Shown: piece by piece, positions 28,124 through 36,780 of the stretch
How the letters are laid out: the number at the start of each line of letters is the position of its first letter
Position numbering within the stretch: the stretch's first letter is position 1
NCBI RefSeq assembly: GCF_900044055.2
Contig: NZ_FCOX02000027.1
Span: forward strand, 47,401-111,400
Direction: 5' to 3'
Length of the DNA stretch: 64,000 bases
From: Caballeronia calidae
Lineage (GTDB): Bacteria; Pseudomonadota; Gammaproteobacteria; Burkholderiales; Burkholderiaceae
Position numbers and translations under genes: made by a program
The notes under the pieces: generated by a model
Told to the model about the DNA's origin: nothing
Databases searched by the model: none
What the model saw: the letters and a program-made list of their open reading frames with translations, nothing else

Positions 28124-29497
28124 CTACAGGACAACGAACGTGGCCGATACGGTCAGCCCGCGGGCCGGATGTTCGCCCGTGCTCAGCCCGATCTCCCCCC
28201 GATGCGCCTGCACGATCTCCTTCGCGATCGCGAGCCCGAGCCCGGTTCCTTCGGTATCGGCCGACGCGCGATAGAACGGCTCGAACACGCGGCTGCGCGC
28301 TTCGGCGGGAATGCCGGGGCCGTCGTCGGTGACGGCCAGCGTCACGCGCTGCGCATCGCGCGCCACCGTGACGGTCACATGTCCGCCCGGCTGCGTATAG
28401 CGGATCGCATTCTCGACGATGTTGTAGACCAGCGCCGACAGCAATCCCTCATGCCCGATGATCCACGCCGATTCGGCCAGCTCCGCGCCGAGATCGATCT
28501 CGCGCTTCTGCGCGAACATCGCGAGATCTTCGATCACATCTTGCGCGATCGCGGCCAGATCGACCTTCTGCTTCGCGAGTTGCGTATAGTCGGCCGCTTC
28601 GGCCTGCGCGAGCAGCAGCAGCTTGTTCGTGAGACCGACCATCGATCGGTTGCTTCGCTGCATCGCGGCGAGCGCTTCGGATAGCGTCGGCTCCATCTCG
28701 CGATGCTGCCGCGCGAACTGCAACTGCGTCTCCAGCAGCGTGAGCGGCGTGCGCAACTGATGCGCCGCATCCGCGATGAAGCGCCGCTGCGCCGCGACCT
28801 GAAGCCCGAGCCGCGCGATGCACTGATTGATCGCCTCGACGATGGGCCGCAACTCCGTATGCAGGCGCTCGACGCGCAAGGGCTCGAGTTGCATCGGATC
28901 GCGGTCCATCACGTCTTCCTTCACCTTCAGAAGCGGCCGCAATTCGAACGTGAGGCCGATGCACGCGAGCGCCACCGCGAGCAGCACCATCTCGATCTGC
29001 CGCACGAGTTGCGGACGCCACAGCTCGCGGATCATCGCATCGCGCGAGGCCTGCGTCTTGCCGACGGACACCAGCACGCGACGTATCGCGCCGTTGTCGT
29101 ACATCTGCCGCACGAAACCGACGGCGCGCACCGGCTTGCCGTCGAGATCGGCGTCGTAGTAGTTCGGTGAATCGTGAGTCGTCGTCGCCCGCGTCGGGAA
29201 GTCGGGCACGCCCGCGAGCAGACGGCCATCGTCGACGCTCACGTTGTAGAAGACCTGATCGCCATAAGGCGACGCGAACACTTCGAGCGCGGCAGGCGGA
29301 ATATCGACGAGCAAGCGGCCATCGGACCATTCGACCTCGCCCGCGATCATCCGCGCCGATGCCAGCAGCGTGTTTTCCTGCACGAGATCGGCGGTGTGGC
29401 GCGCGTTGTCGTAGGCGGCCTTGCCGGTCACGAACACGTAGATCGCGAGCGGCACGAGCAGCCACCACAGAAGACGGACGCGCAGGCTATTGGTCAT
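28124..29497 (-). CDS. Sensor histidine kinase, TctE/QseC-like
   Basis: 457-aa membrane kinase. TM1 spans about 9-24 (LLWWLLVPLAIYVFV), then a periplasmic 2CSK_N-type sensor domain, TM2 at about 170-185, a HAMP-like linker and the H-box FIADAAHQLRTPLT with His246. The N-box NIVENAIRYT and G-boxes DDGPGIP and GTGLGLAIAKEIV are intact. It overlaps the response-regulator gene by 11 bases. TctE-type kinases sense small organic acids. The divergent ABC transporter is a plausible target. Confidence 0.92.
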   Translation of the reverse strand: MTNSLRVRLLWWLLVPLAIYVFVTGKAAYDNARHTADLVQENTLLASARMIAGEVEWSDGRLLVDIPPAALEVFASPYGDQVFYNVSVDDGRLLAGVPDFPTRATTTHDSPNYYDADLDGKPVRAVGFVRQMYDNGAIRRVLVSVGKTQASRDAMIRELWRPQLVRQIEMVLLAVALACIGLTFELRPLLKVKEDVMDRDPMQLEPLRVERLHTELRPIVEAINQCIARLGLQVAAQRRFIADAAHQLRTPLTLLETQLQFARQHREMEPTLSEALAAMQRSNRSMVGLTNKLLLLAQAEAADYTQLAKQKVDLAAIAQDVIEDLAMFAQKREIDLGAELAESAWIIGHEGLLSALVYNIVENAIRYTQPGGHVTVTVARDAQRVTLAVTDDGPGIPAEARSRVFEPFYRASADTEGTGLGLAIAKEIVQAHRGEIGLSTGEHPARGLTVSATFVVL

Positions 29498-30164
29498 CGT
29501 CCTTCTTGCGCAGCAGATAGCCGAGCCCGCGCAGCGTGACGATCGCGGCCGAACTGCCGTCGAGCTTCTTGCGCAGCCGCGATATGTAGATCTCGAGCGC
29601 GTCCTCGCTCGGCTGGTCTTCGTGCGTGAAGATGGTATCGAGCAGCGATGCCTTCGACACCGTCTTGCCGAGCCGCAAGATCAGCGCTTCGAGCACGCTG
29701 CGCTCGCGCGGCGTCACGTTGAGCGGCGCGCCCTTGAGCGTGAACTGATGCGTGTCGATATCGAAGACGAGATCGCCGCACGCGAGTTCATTCGCCGTCG
29801 ATGACGTGCGCCGGCGGATCATCACCTTCACACGCGCGACGAGTTCGCGTACTTCGAAAGGCTTGACGAGGTAGTCGTCCGCGCCCGCGCCGAGCAACTC
29901 CACTTTCTCGTCGATGGAACCGCTCGCGGTCAGGATCATCACCGGCGTCGCGTCGCCGCGCTGGCGCAAGCGTCGCAGCACGTTCTTGCCCGACAGGCGC
30001 GGCAGGTTCAGGTCGAGCAGCACGACATCGTATTGATTCGTGCGCAGCAGCTGATCGGCGGACTCGCCATCCTGCACGGCTTCGAGCGTGAACGACTCCT
30101 GTTCCAGCGTCTTGGCGAGCCAGAGAGACAGCGTCGGATTGTCTTCGATGAGAAGCAGCTTCAT
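29487..30164 (-). CDS. OmpR-family response regulator, TctD-like
   Basis: 225-aa regulator. The receiver domain has the acidic pair ED near residue 7-8, phospho-acceptor Asp51 (VVLLDLNLP), a conserved Thr in ILTAS and Lys in LVKPF. The C-terminal winged helix reads TPRERSVLEALILRLGKTVS ... ISRLRKKLDG ... TLRGLGYLLRK. It is transcribed with the kinase and starts 170 bases from the divergent ABC transporter gene, so the shared spacer probably carries its binding sites. Confidence 0.93.
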   Translation of the reverse strand: MKLLLIEDNPTLSLWLAKTLEQESFTLEAVQDGESADQLLRTNQYDVVLLDLNLPRLSGKNVLRRLRQRGDATPVMILTASGSIDEKVELLGAGADDYLVKPFEVRELVARVKVMIRRRTSSTANELACGDLVFDIDTHQFTLKGAPLNVTPRERSVLEALILRLGKTVSKASLLDTIFTHEDQPSEDALEIYISRLRKKLDGSSAAIVTLRGLGYLLRKKDDDQ

Positions 30165-30334
30165 GGTGGCGCGATTGTAGGGCGTCGGCCCGGCGTATGA
30201 AGCATCGGGTTAACACCCATGCTTTGCCATCGGCGCAGAAAGCTGGCAGAAGGTTTCGCCTTTCTATAATCGCCGCACACATTCAAAAAAGCGGGCCATT
30301 TCTCACGGCACGGCCCACCTCAAGGAGACTTCTG

Positions 30335-31351
30335 ATGCGTACCCTGCGCCAGATCGCTGCTGTATCCGGTATTGCTTTCGCACTCGCGGCCGCTTCCGTA
30401 TCCGCTCACGCCGAAAAGATTTCCATCATGGTCGGCGGGGCGACCAAGATCATCTATCTGCCCGCGAAGCTCACCGAACAGCTCGGCTACTTCAAGGACG
30501 AAGGCCTCGACGTCGAAATCCTCTCGCAGCCCGCCGGCGTCGATGCGGAGAACGAGCTGCTGGCCGGTGCAGTGCAGGGCGTCGTCGGCTTCTACGATCA
30601 CACCATCGATCTGCAGAGCAAGGGCAAGGAAGTGCAGGCGCTCGTGATCTTCGGCCAGGTGCCGGGCGAAGTCGAAATGGTGTCGACGAAACAGGCCGAC
30701 AAGATCAAGAGCATGGCCGATGTCAAAGGCAAGACGCTCGGCGTGACGGGCCTCGGTTCATCGACGAGCTTTCTCACGCAATATCTCGCGCAGCGCGCGG
30801 GCGTGACCTCGAAGGAATACACGCTGCTGCCGGTGGGCGCGGACGCGAGCTTCATCGCGGCGGTCAAGCAGGAGCGCATCGACGCGGGCATGACCACGGA
30901 GCCGACCATCTCGCAACTGCTGAAGACCGGCGAAGCGAAGGTGCTCGTCGACATGCGCACGCTCGAAGGCACGCGTGCCGCGCTCGGCGGCACGTATCCG
31001 GCATCGAGCTTCTATGTGCAGCGCGCGTGGGCCGAATCGCACAAGACGGATGCGGCGAAGCTCGCGCACGCGTTCGCGAAGACGCTCAACTTCATCGCGA
31101 CGCATAGCGCCGAAGAGATCACCGAGAAGATGCCGAAGGACTATTACGCGAAGAACAAGGACCTGTACGTGGCCGCGCTGAAGGCCTCGCAGCCGATGTT
31201 CACGAAGGACGGCAAGATGCCTGCCGATGGTCCCGACACGGTGCTGAAGGTGCTCGCCGCGTTCAATCCTTCGGTGAAGGGCAAGCATATCGATCTGGCG
31301 CGCACGTATTCGAACGAGTATCTGTCGGGCACGGCGACGGCGTCGAAGTGA
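30335..31351 (+). CDS. ABC transporter substrate-binding protein (NitT/SsuA/TauA-like)
   Basis: 338-aa periplasmic binding protein. The signal peptide is MRTLRQIAAVSGIAFALAAA to about residue 27 (SAHA), followed by KISIMVGGATKIIYLPAKLT. FFKDEGLDVE-like text (YFKDEGLDVEILSQPAG) and GKTLGVTGLGSSTSFLTQYL are typical of the NMT1/SsuA family. ATG 30335 has AAGGAG seven bases upstream; the frame extends further without support. First gene of a three-gene ABC operon. Ligands in this family include sulfonates, nitrate, taurine and thiamine precursors; none can be chosen here. Confidence 0.9.
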   Translation: MRTLRQIAAVSGIAFALAAASVSAHAEKISIMVGGATKIIYLPAKLTEQLGYFKDEGLDVEILSQPAGVDAENELLAGAVQGVVGFYDHTIDLQSKGKEVQALVIFGQVPGEVEMVSTKQADKIKSMADVKGKTLGVTGLGSSTSFLTQYLAQRAGVTSKEYTLLPVGADASFIAAVKQERIDAGMTTEPTISQLLKTGEAKVLVDMRTLEGTRAALGGTYPASSFYVQRAWAESHKTDAAKLAHAFAKTLNFIATHSAEEITEKMPKDYYAKNKDLYVAALKASQPMFTKDGKMPADGPDTVLKVLAAFNPSVKGKHIDLARTYSNEYLSGTATASK

Positions 31352-31361
31352 GGTTGCCACG

Positions 31362-32150
31362 ATGAATCAATCCACTCAACCCGCGATCGAGCTGCGCAAC
31401 GTTTCGTGCCGCTTCATTTCGCCGGACGGCAAGGCGACCGTCGCGCTGCGCGACTTCAGCATGTCGGTGGCGAAGGGCGAGTTCGTTGCGATCGTCGGCC
31501 CGACGGGCTGCGGCAAGTCCACGACGCTCAGCATGATCACCGGCCTGCTCAAGCCGACGACCGGCGAAGTGCGCGTGATGGGCCAGCCGGTCGATGGCAT
31601 CGATCCGCGCATCGGCTTCGTGTTCCAGGCCGACGCGGTGTTCCCGTGGCGCTCGGTGCTCGACAACGTCGCGGCCGGCCCGCTCTATCGCGGCCGCTCG
31701 AAGTCCGCCGCCTACGACGAAGCGCAGTCGTGGCTGCGCCGCGTCGGGCTCGACAAGTTCGGCAAGCACTATCCGCATCAGTTGTCGGGCGGCATGAGAA
31801 AGCGCGTCGCGCTCGCGCAGACGTTCATCAACAAGCCGGAAATCCTGCTGATGGACGAGCCGTTCAGCGCGCTCGACATGCAGACGCGCACGCTGATGCA
31901 GGACGAATTGCTGCAACTGTGGTCGGCGAATGCGGGCTCGGTGGTGTTCGTCACGCACGATCTGGAAGAAGCGATCGCGCTCGCGGACCGCGTGTTCGTG
32001 CTGACGGCGCGCCCCGCGACGCTCAAGAAGGTCTATGAGATCGACTTGCCGCGTCCGCGCATCACATCGGAAATTCGCTATCACCCGCACTTCATCGAGA
32101 TATCGCGCGATATCTGGCACGACCTGCGCGAAGAAGTGCAGATCGGTTGA
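31362..32150 (+). CDS. ABC transporter ATP-binding protein (NitT/TauT family)
   Basis: 262-aa ATPase with Walker A GPTGCGKST, Q-loop VFQADAVFPW, signature LSGGMRKRVALAQ, Walker B ILLMDEPFSALD and H-loop VTHD. It energises import by the neighbouring permease. It starts 10 bases after the binding-protein stop, so it is co-transcribed. The signature has Met-Arg in place of the usual Gln-Arg, which is common in this subfamily. Confidence 0.93.
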   Translation: MNQSTQPAIELRNVSCRFISPDGKATVALRDFSMSVAKGEFVAIVGPTGCGKSTTLSMITGLLKPTTGEVRVMGQPVDGIDPRIGFVFQADAVFPWRSVLDNVAAGPLYRGRSKSAAYDEAQSWLRRVGLDKFGKHYPHQLSGGMRKRVALAQTFINKPEILLMDEPFSALDMQTRTLMQDELLQLWSANAGSVVFVTHDLEEAIALADRVFVLTARPATLKKVYEIDLPRPRITSEIRYHPHFIEISRDIWHDLREEVQIG

Positions 32151-32174
32151 ACCTGCACCAAAGGAACATCAAAC

Positions 32175-33035
32175 ATGTCCACGCCTCAACAAGCGATGCC
32201 CTCGGGCATCGATCCCACAGCGCTCGCGCAAGTCGAACGCGAAGCGCAAAGGCGCATCAAGCAGCGCAATGCGCTCGTGATCGGCCTGCGCATCGCGGTG
32301 CTCGTGTTCGTGCTCGGCGGCTGGGAACTGTCGGCTCGCCTTCACTGGATCGATCCGTTCTTCTTCTCGATGCCGTCCGCGATCTTCGATCAGATCGTCG
32401 AATGGTTCGTCGATGGCACATCGCAAGGGCCGCTGCTCACGCAAGTCTGGGTCACGCTCGAAGAGACCGGCCTCGGCTTCATCATCGGCTCGGTGGCGGG
32501 CGTGTTCTGCGGCATCGTGCTCGGCCGCAACAAGCTGCTGTCGGATGTGTTCAGCATCTACATCAAGATCGCCAACTCGATTCCGCGCGTGGTGCTCGGC
32601 TCGGTGTTCGTGATCGCGCTCGGTCTCGGCATGGCGTCGAAGGTCGCGCTTGCGGTCGTGATGGTGTTCTTCGTCGTGTTCGCGAATGCGTTTCAGGGCG
32701 TGCGCGAAGCGGATCGTTACATGATCGCGAATGCACAGATTCTCGGCGCGTCGCGGCGTCAGGTGACGACGTCGGTGGTGATTCCTTCCGCGCTCTCGTG
32801 GATTCTCGCCAGCCTGCATGTGAGCTTCGGCTTTGCGCTGGTCGGCGCGGTGGTCGGCGAGTTTCTCGGTTCGAAGCAAGGCATCGGCTTGCTGATTTCG
32901 ACGGCGCAGGGCGCGTTCAATGCGAGCGGCGTGTTCGCTGCGATGATCGTGCTCGCGGTCGTCGCGCTCGCGGCGGATTATCTGCTCACGGCTGTGGAGC
33001 AGCGTCTGCTGAAATGGCGGCCCACGGCGAATTGA
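32175..33035 (+). CDS. ABC transporter permease (NitT/TauT family)
   Basis: 286-aa inner-membrane permease with about six hydrophobic helices after a charged cytoplasmic N-terminus. The EAA loop contacting the ATPase is NAQILGASRRQVTTSVVIPS. It completes the importer with the two preceding genes. Probably regulated by the divergent two-component pair. Substrate unknown. Confidence 0.92.
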   Translation: MSTPQQAMPSGIDPTALAQVEREAQRRIKQRNALVIGLRIAVLVFVLGGWELSARLHWIDPFFFSMPSAIFDQIVEWFVDGTSQGPLLTQVWVTLEETGLGFIIGSVAGVFCGIVLGRNKLLSDVFSIYIKIANSIPRVVLGSVFVIALGLGMASKVALAVVMVFFVVFANAFQGVREADRYMIANAQILGASRRQVTTSVVIPSALSWILASLHVSFGFALVGAVVGEFLGSKQGIGLLISTAQGAFNASGVFAAMIVLAVVALAADYLLTAVEQRLLKWRPTAN

Positions 33036-33062
33036 TGCGCTGAAGTTGGCGCACAAAGGCGC

Positions 33063-33386
33063 TCAGCGCAGGCCGACTTCCCTGGCCTTGGCGACGCTGC
33101 ACGCCCCGTGCTCCGTGTACACGACGCGGCTCTTGTTGTTGTAGTAGATGGCGTAACGATCGGCGCCTTGCTTGCCGAAACCGTATTCGGTGCATTGGGA
33201 GTGCCACGGTCCCCAGTTTCCGTCGGGCGGACCGAGACTGTCTTCGACATCCGCCCGCGTCATGCCGATCTTCACGCGGCTCATGTATTCCTGCGGATCG
33301 GGGTCCTTGACGAGGCTGGAACAGCCGCTCAGGCCAATCAGCACGCAGATCAGGCTTACCGCGCTACACGTTTTGAATTTGAGCAT
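33063..33386 (-). CDS. Small SmpA/OmlA (BamE-like) lipoprotein
   Basis: 107-aa lipoprotein with lipobox IGLSGC and mature start CSSLVKDPDP. The BamE-like core VKIGMTRADVEDSLGPPDG is followed by two Cys-containing strands (HSQCTEYGF, HGACSVAK). Unlike true BamE it stands alone and is shorter at the C-terminus, so it is probably a paralogue of unknown envelope role. A longer frame upstream on the same strand is a shadow of the PAP2 gene. Confidence 0.8.
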   Translation of the reverse strand: MLKFKTCSAVSLICVLIGLSGCSSLVKDPDPQEYMSRVKIGMTRADVEDSLGPPDGNWGPWHSQCTEYGFGKQGADRYAIYYNNKSRVVYTEHGACSVAKAREVGLR

Positions 33387-33451
33387 CGCTTCAGACTTTG
33401 CAAAAGGTCTGAAACTATCGGCAATGAGTAGGCGGTGCAATCGACCTGGTC

Positions 33452-34207
33452 TTAATTTGGGTGCAAACGGCGTCGCGCCATCTCCGCCACCCCGATGCAC
33501 CCCGCCAGCCACGCCCCGCCCGACGCGAATCCGCCGATCACATCGCCGGGAAAATGCACGCCGATCACGACGCGGCTCATCCCTATCGCGAGCACGATGA
33601 AGCACGCCAGCGCGACGATGAGCGGATCCCAGCGCGTCGGCGCAAGACGCAGCAGCACGTACGCGCACATGCCGTAGCAGACGATCGAGCCGAACGTGTG
33701 CCCGCTCGGAAACGCGAAACTTTCGGGAAGCGGCACCGTCGCGCCGGTGGGACGGTCGCGGCGCATCATGGCCTTGAGCGCCTGATTGAGCAGACCGCCC
33801 GTGCTCGTGACCGCGGCGAAGTACACGGCGAGGCCGAAGCGGCGTGTCAGCACGAGCGCCGCGCACATGAGCACGCACAGCAGCGTGAGGAACCACGGAT
33901 CGCCGAGGTGCGTGAGAACGGAGAACCATCGCGTGGCCAGCGCGGGCGTGCCGTCGCGCACGGCGTCGAGCAAAAGCTGATCCGCCGACGAAAACGCCGT
34001 GCCGTGCGCGATACGCATCGCGATGCCGATGAACACCGTCGCGCCGAGCACGACGGGCACGCACGCGGCCACCGCTACGGTCGCGCGCGACGCGCCGCGT
34101 TCGCGCGCCGCCCACGCCCACGCGAACGCGGCAATCGAAGGAACGACGAAAAGCATGATCGCGATGATCGCGATCGCGTGGCGTTGCGCGAGCGCCGTGT
34201 AATCCAT
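33452..34207 (-). CDS. PAP2-family membrane phosphatase
   Basis: 251-aa integral membrane protein with the three phosphatase motifs: KAMMRRDRPT (KxxxxxxRP), FPSGHT, and SRVVIGVHFPGDVIGG (SRxxxxxHxxxD). The N-terminus MDYTALAQRHAIAIIAIMLF starts the first of about six helices. Family members dephosphorylate undecaprenyl-pyrophosphate, phosphatidate or phosphatidylglycerophosphate. Single gene between a small lipoprotein and a PPTase-like gene; exact lipid unknown. Confidence 0.9.
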   Translation of the reverse strand: MDYTALAQRHAIAIIAIMLFVVPSIAAFAWAWAARERGASRATVAVAACVPVVLGATVFIGIAMRIAHGTAFSSADQLLLDAVRDGTPALATRWFSVLTHLGDPWFLTLLCVLMCAALVLTRRFGLAVYFAAVTSTGGLLNQALKAMMRRDRPTGATVPLPESFAFPSGHTFGSIVCYGMCAYVLLRLAPTRWDPLIVALACFIVLAIGMSRVVIGVHFPGDVIGGFASGGAWLAGCIGVAEMARRRLHPN

Positions 34208-34247
34208 GATCCGATTTTTCTCCCTGTTGCCCGGCGCTCGCGCGGAC

Positions 34248-34931
34248 TCAGGGCGCGGTTGCGCCGCCCTCCGCTTCGAGCGGCCGTTCCCAGCCGAACG
34301 CCTGCACGCGCGCGACCGGTTTGTCCACGACGAGCACGCCGCAAATTCCGCCCGGCATCGGCAGCGTGAGACCGTGCCAGTCCGCCTGCCCCGCGCTTTC
34401 GATTGCCGCGCCGCGCTCCGCACGCGCTCTTCCGATCTGCACCGCCTCGTCCCGCACGGCCTGCCGGGCGTCCTCGTCGTAGGCGCCGCTGGTCAATCCG
34501 AGCCCTATTCTCGCCGATGACACCGCAATCACGATCCAGATGCCCGAATACGCGACATCGACATGAATGGCGCCCTCGACGAGCGGATGCGTGACGACGA
34601 TGCGATCGTCGGGTTCATCCTCCACGCCGACGTCCTGCGGCTCGCAATTCAGCATGTGCGAGAGCACGAGACGCAGCGTCGCGCGCGATACGCTGAAGCG
34701 CCGCCCGAGCGCGGAATTCGGATGCAGCCGCGCGCGCCGGCGTTCGGCCGCATTGAGCCAGTTCCCGATATTCGACGCCGAAGCGAAGCGGAATTCCGTC
34801 GGCACGAGCCATAGACAGACCTCGCCGGGCGCGGGCGGTTCATGGATCTGCACGCGCGATTTCGCGAGATCGTAGTAGCGCCACGGGATTTCGGCGGCGG
34901 CTGGAAGGGAGATGCGGTCGGAAGCGGGCAT
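34248..34931 (-). CDS. Degenerate 4'-phosphopantetheinyl transferase-like protein
   Basis: About 227 aa. The N-terminal half resembles Sfp-type transferases (CLWLVPTEFRFASASNIGNW, LGRRFSVSRATLRLVLSHML, NCEPQDVGVEDEP). In the second half, where active enzymes read SHSG...VGVDIE with magnesium-binding Asp/Glu, this protein has VAYSGIWIVIAVSSARIGLG, and the downstream WxxKEA motif is not visible. It is therefore unlikely to transfer phosphopantetheine in the usual way. ATG 34931 was chosen by homology to typical starts; ATG 34982 is possible. No clear ribosome site for either. Confidence 0.6.
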   Translation of the reverse strand: MPASDRISLPAAAEIPWRYYDLAKSRVQIHEPPAPGEVCLWLVPTEFRFASASNIGNWLNAAERRRARLHPNSALGRRFSVSRATLRLVLSHMLNCEPQDVGVEDEPDDRIVVTHPLVEGAIHVDVAYSGIWIVIAVSSARIGLGLTSGAYDEDARQAVRDEAVQIGRARAERGAAIESAGQADWHGLTLPMPGGICGVLVVDKPVARVQAFGWERPLEAEGGATAP

Positions 34932-35219
34932 GCGCGTCAGCGAAGCCCGCGGCGCGCGTGCGCGCACCGAAACGCTCCGCATTCAGGGACAAAGCAACAT
35001 TGTCGGCACTCGAACCTTATGGGACGCTTAGGAAACTGACAGCCGCCCGCAAATCACATCGACAATCCGGCCTAGGGGTCATCCCCGAGTTGAGCTTTCA
35101 TCAACGCCACCCTCAAAAATCCTCGATTCCTCCTCGCGCGACGTCCACCGCAGAATGCCCGACATCCACCGCCAAGGTGGCTCAACCGGACACTGCAAAC
35201 GGACACAAGGAAGGAGTCA

Positions 35220-35729
35220 ATGGAAAAGAATCTCTTCATCGGTGAAGGCTTCGAAGGCCCGGGCGTCAATCTCGCTCATATCAACGTGCTGGTCGGGCCG
35301 CGCAACGGCCCCGCGGGCCAGGCATTCGCGACCGCGCTCGCGACGCCGTCCGCCGGACATGCGCCTTTCGTCGTGATCGCGCAGCCGGGCGTGCCGACCA
35401 AGCCGCTCACGCTCTACGTCAACAAGGCGCAGATCGAAGGCGATTTCCACGGCAACGCGACCTGGGGCGCATCGCAGGCGGGCATCGCGAAGGCGGTCGC
35501 CGAATCGCTCGAGAACGGCACGCTGCCGCCCGAAGCGGAGAACGACTGGGTGGTGGTGTCGGCGAACTGGGTCAACCCGAAGACCGACGATCTCGACGCA
35601 GTCTTCGAGAACAACTATCGCGCGTGCAGGAACGCGATCATCGCCGCGATGGAAGGCCTGCCGCGCAAGGAAGCCGTGTTCAAGGCCGCGCGCGATGTGT
35701 CGAACCCGTTCTATACGCCGAAGAAGTAA
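35220..35729 (+). CDS. Formaldehyde-activating enzyme (Fae) family protein
   Basis: 169-aa homologue of Fae, which condenses formaldehyde with tetrahydromethanopterin. It has the N-terminal GEGFEGPGVNLAHINVLVGP with the catalytic-position His20, then ATALATPSAGHAPFVVIAQP, PLTLYVNKAQI and a C-terminal FENNYRACRNAIIAAMEGLP, all collinear with Fae. A strong AAGGAAGGAG site precedes the start. No methanopterin-biosynthesis or other H4MPT genes are in the window. It leads an operon with an aldo/keto reductase, an aldehyde dehydrogenase and an MFS transporter, so a role in handling another aldehyde is possible. Confidence 0.87.
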   Translation: MEKNLFIGEGFEGPGVNLAHINVLVGPRNGPAGQAFATALATPSAGHAPFVVIAQPGVPTKPLTLYVNKAQIEGDFHGNATWGASQAGIAKAVAESLENGTLPPEAENDWVVVSANWVNPKTDDLDAVFENNYRACRNAIIAAMEGLPRKEAVFKAARDVSNPFYTPKK

Positions 35730-35742
35730 GGAGCTTTCGCAA

Positions 35743-36780
35743 ATGGAATACGTGCGTCTCGGCCAGTCCGGCCTCAAGGTTTCGCGTCTGTGCCTCGGCA
35801 CGATGAACATGGGCACGCCGCAATGGAAGCCCTGGATTTTCGATGAAGCGCAAAGCGAGCCGATCGTGAAGCACGCGCTCGATAAAGGCGTGAACTTCAT
35901 CGACCTCGCCGATTTCTATTCGACGGGCGTCGGCGAGGAAGTCGTCGGCCGCATTCTGAAACGGCTCGTGAAGCGCGAGGAAGTCGTCGTGACGACGAAG
36001 GTCGGCTACGACATGGCGAGCTACCCGAACGCGGGCGGCCATTCGCGCAAGCACATCATGGACGGCATCGACGGGTCGCTCACGCGTCTCGGCATGGATT
36101 ACGTCGATATCTACATGCTGCATTACTTCGACGTGAACACGCCCGTCGAAGAGACGATGGGCGCGCTCGACGACATCGTGCGCGCGGGCAAGGCGCGCTA
36201 TATCGGCGTATCGACGATGTATACGTGGCAGTTCGCCAAGATCATGCAGGCCTGCGAGAAGAACGGCTGGCACAAGCCCGTCAACATGCAGTTGCAGTTG
36301 AACGCCGCGTATCGCGAGGAAGAGCGCGAGATGATTCCGTACTGCATCGATCAGGGCGTCGGCGTGTCGGTGTTCAGCCCGCTCGCGCGCGGCCTGCTCA
36401 CGTCCGATGCGAAGTCCACGCGCAACCAGACCGATTTCTTCACCGCGCAAATGTACGGCGATCACGCGTCGCGGGAGATCGCGGCATCGGTTGCACGCGT
36501 GGCGGCGCGGCGTGGCGTGCCGGCGGCGCAGATCGCGCAGGCGTGGGTTTTGAGCCGGCCGGGCATTTCGAGCATGCTCGTCGGCGCGGATTCGGCGGCG
36601 CAGTTCGACAGCGCGCTCGCCGCGCTCGACACGAAGCTCGACGACGACGAACTGCACGAACTCGAGCGCAATTACACGCCGTGCGATCTCATCAACGATT
36701 ACACGGCGGGCAGGCGCATCGCGCGCGAGGCGCGTGCCGCGCAAGGCGTCTTCGACAACGCACTGGAGCGCGCGGCATGA
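35743..36780 (+). CDS. Aldo/keto reductase
   Basis: 345-aa NADP(H)-dependent oxidoreductase of the AKR superfamily, starting MEYVRLGQSGLKVSRLCLGT. Catalytic Asp and Tyr appear in FIDLADFYSTG, Lys in VVVTTKVGYDM and His in DIYMLHYFD. C-terminal cofactor text is SMLVGADSAAQFDSALAALD. It begins 13 bases after the Fae-like gene and its stop overlaps the aldehyde dehydrogenase start (ATGA), so the three are one operon. It would interconvert an aldehyde or ketone and alcohol; the substrate is not evident. Confidence 0.9.
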   Translation: MEYVRLGQSGLKVSRLCLGTMNMGTPQWKPWIFDEAQSEPIVKHALDKGVNFIDLADFYSTGVGEEVVGRILKRLVKREEVVVTTKVGYDMASYPNAGGHSRKHIMDGIDGSLTRLGMDYVDIYMLHYFDVNTPVEETMGALDDIVRAGKARYIGVSTMYTWQFAKIMQACEKNGWHKPVNMQLQLNAAYREEEREMIPYCIDQGVGVSVFSPLARGLLTSDAKSTRNQTDFFTAQMYGDHASREIAASVARVAARRGVPAAQIAQAWVLSRPGISSMLVGADSAAQFDSALAALDTKLDDDELHELERNYTPCDLINDYTAGRRIAREARAAQGVFDNALERAA

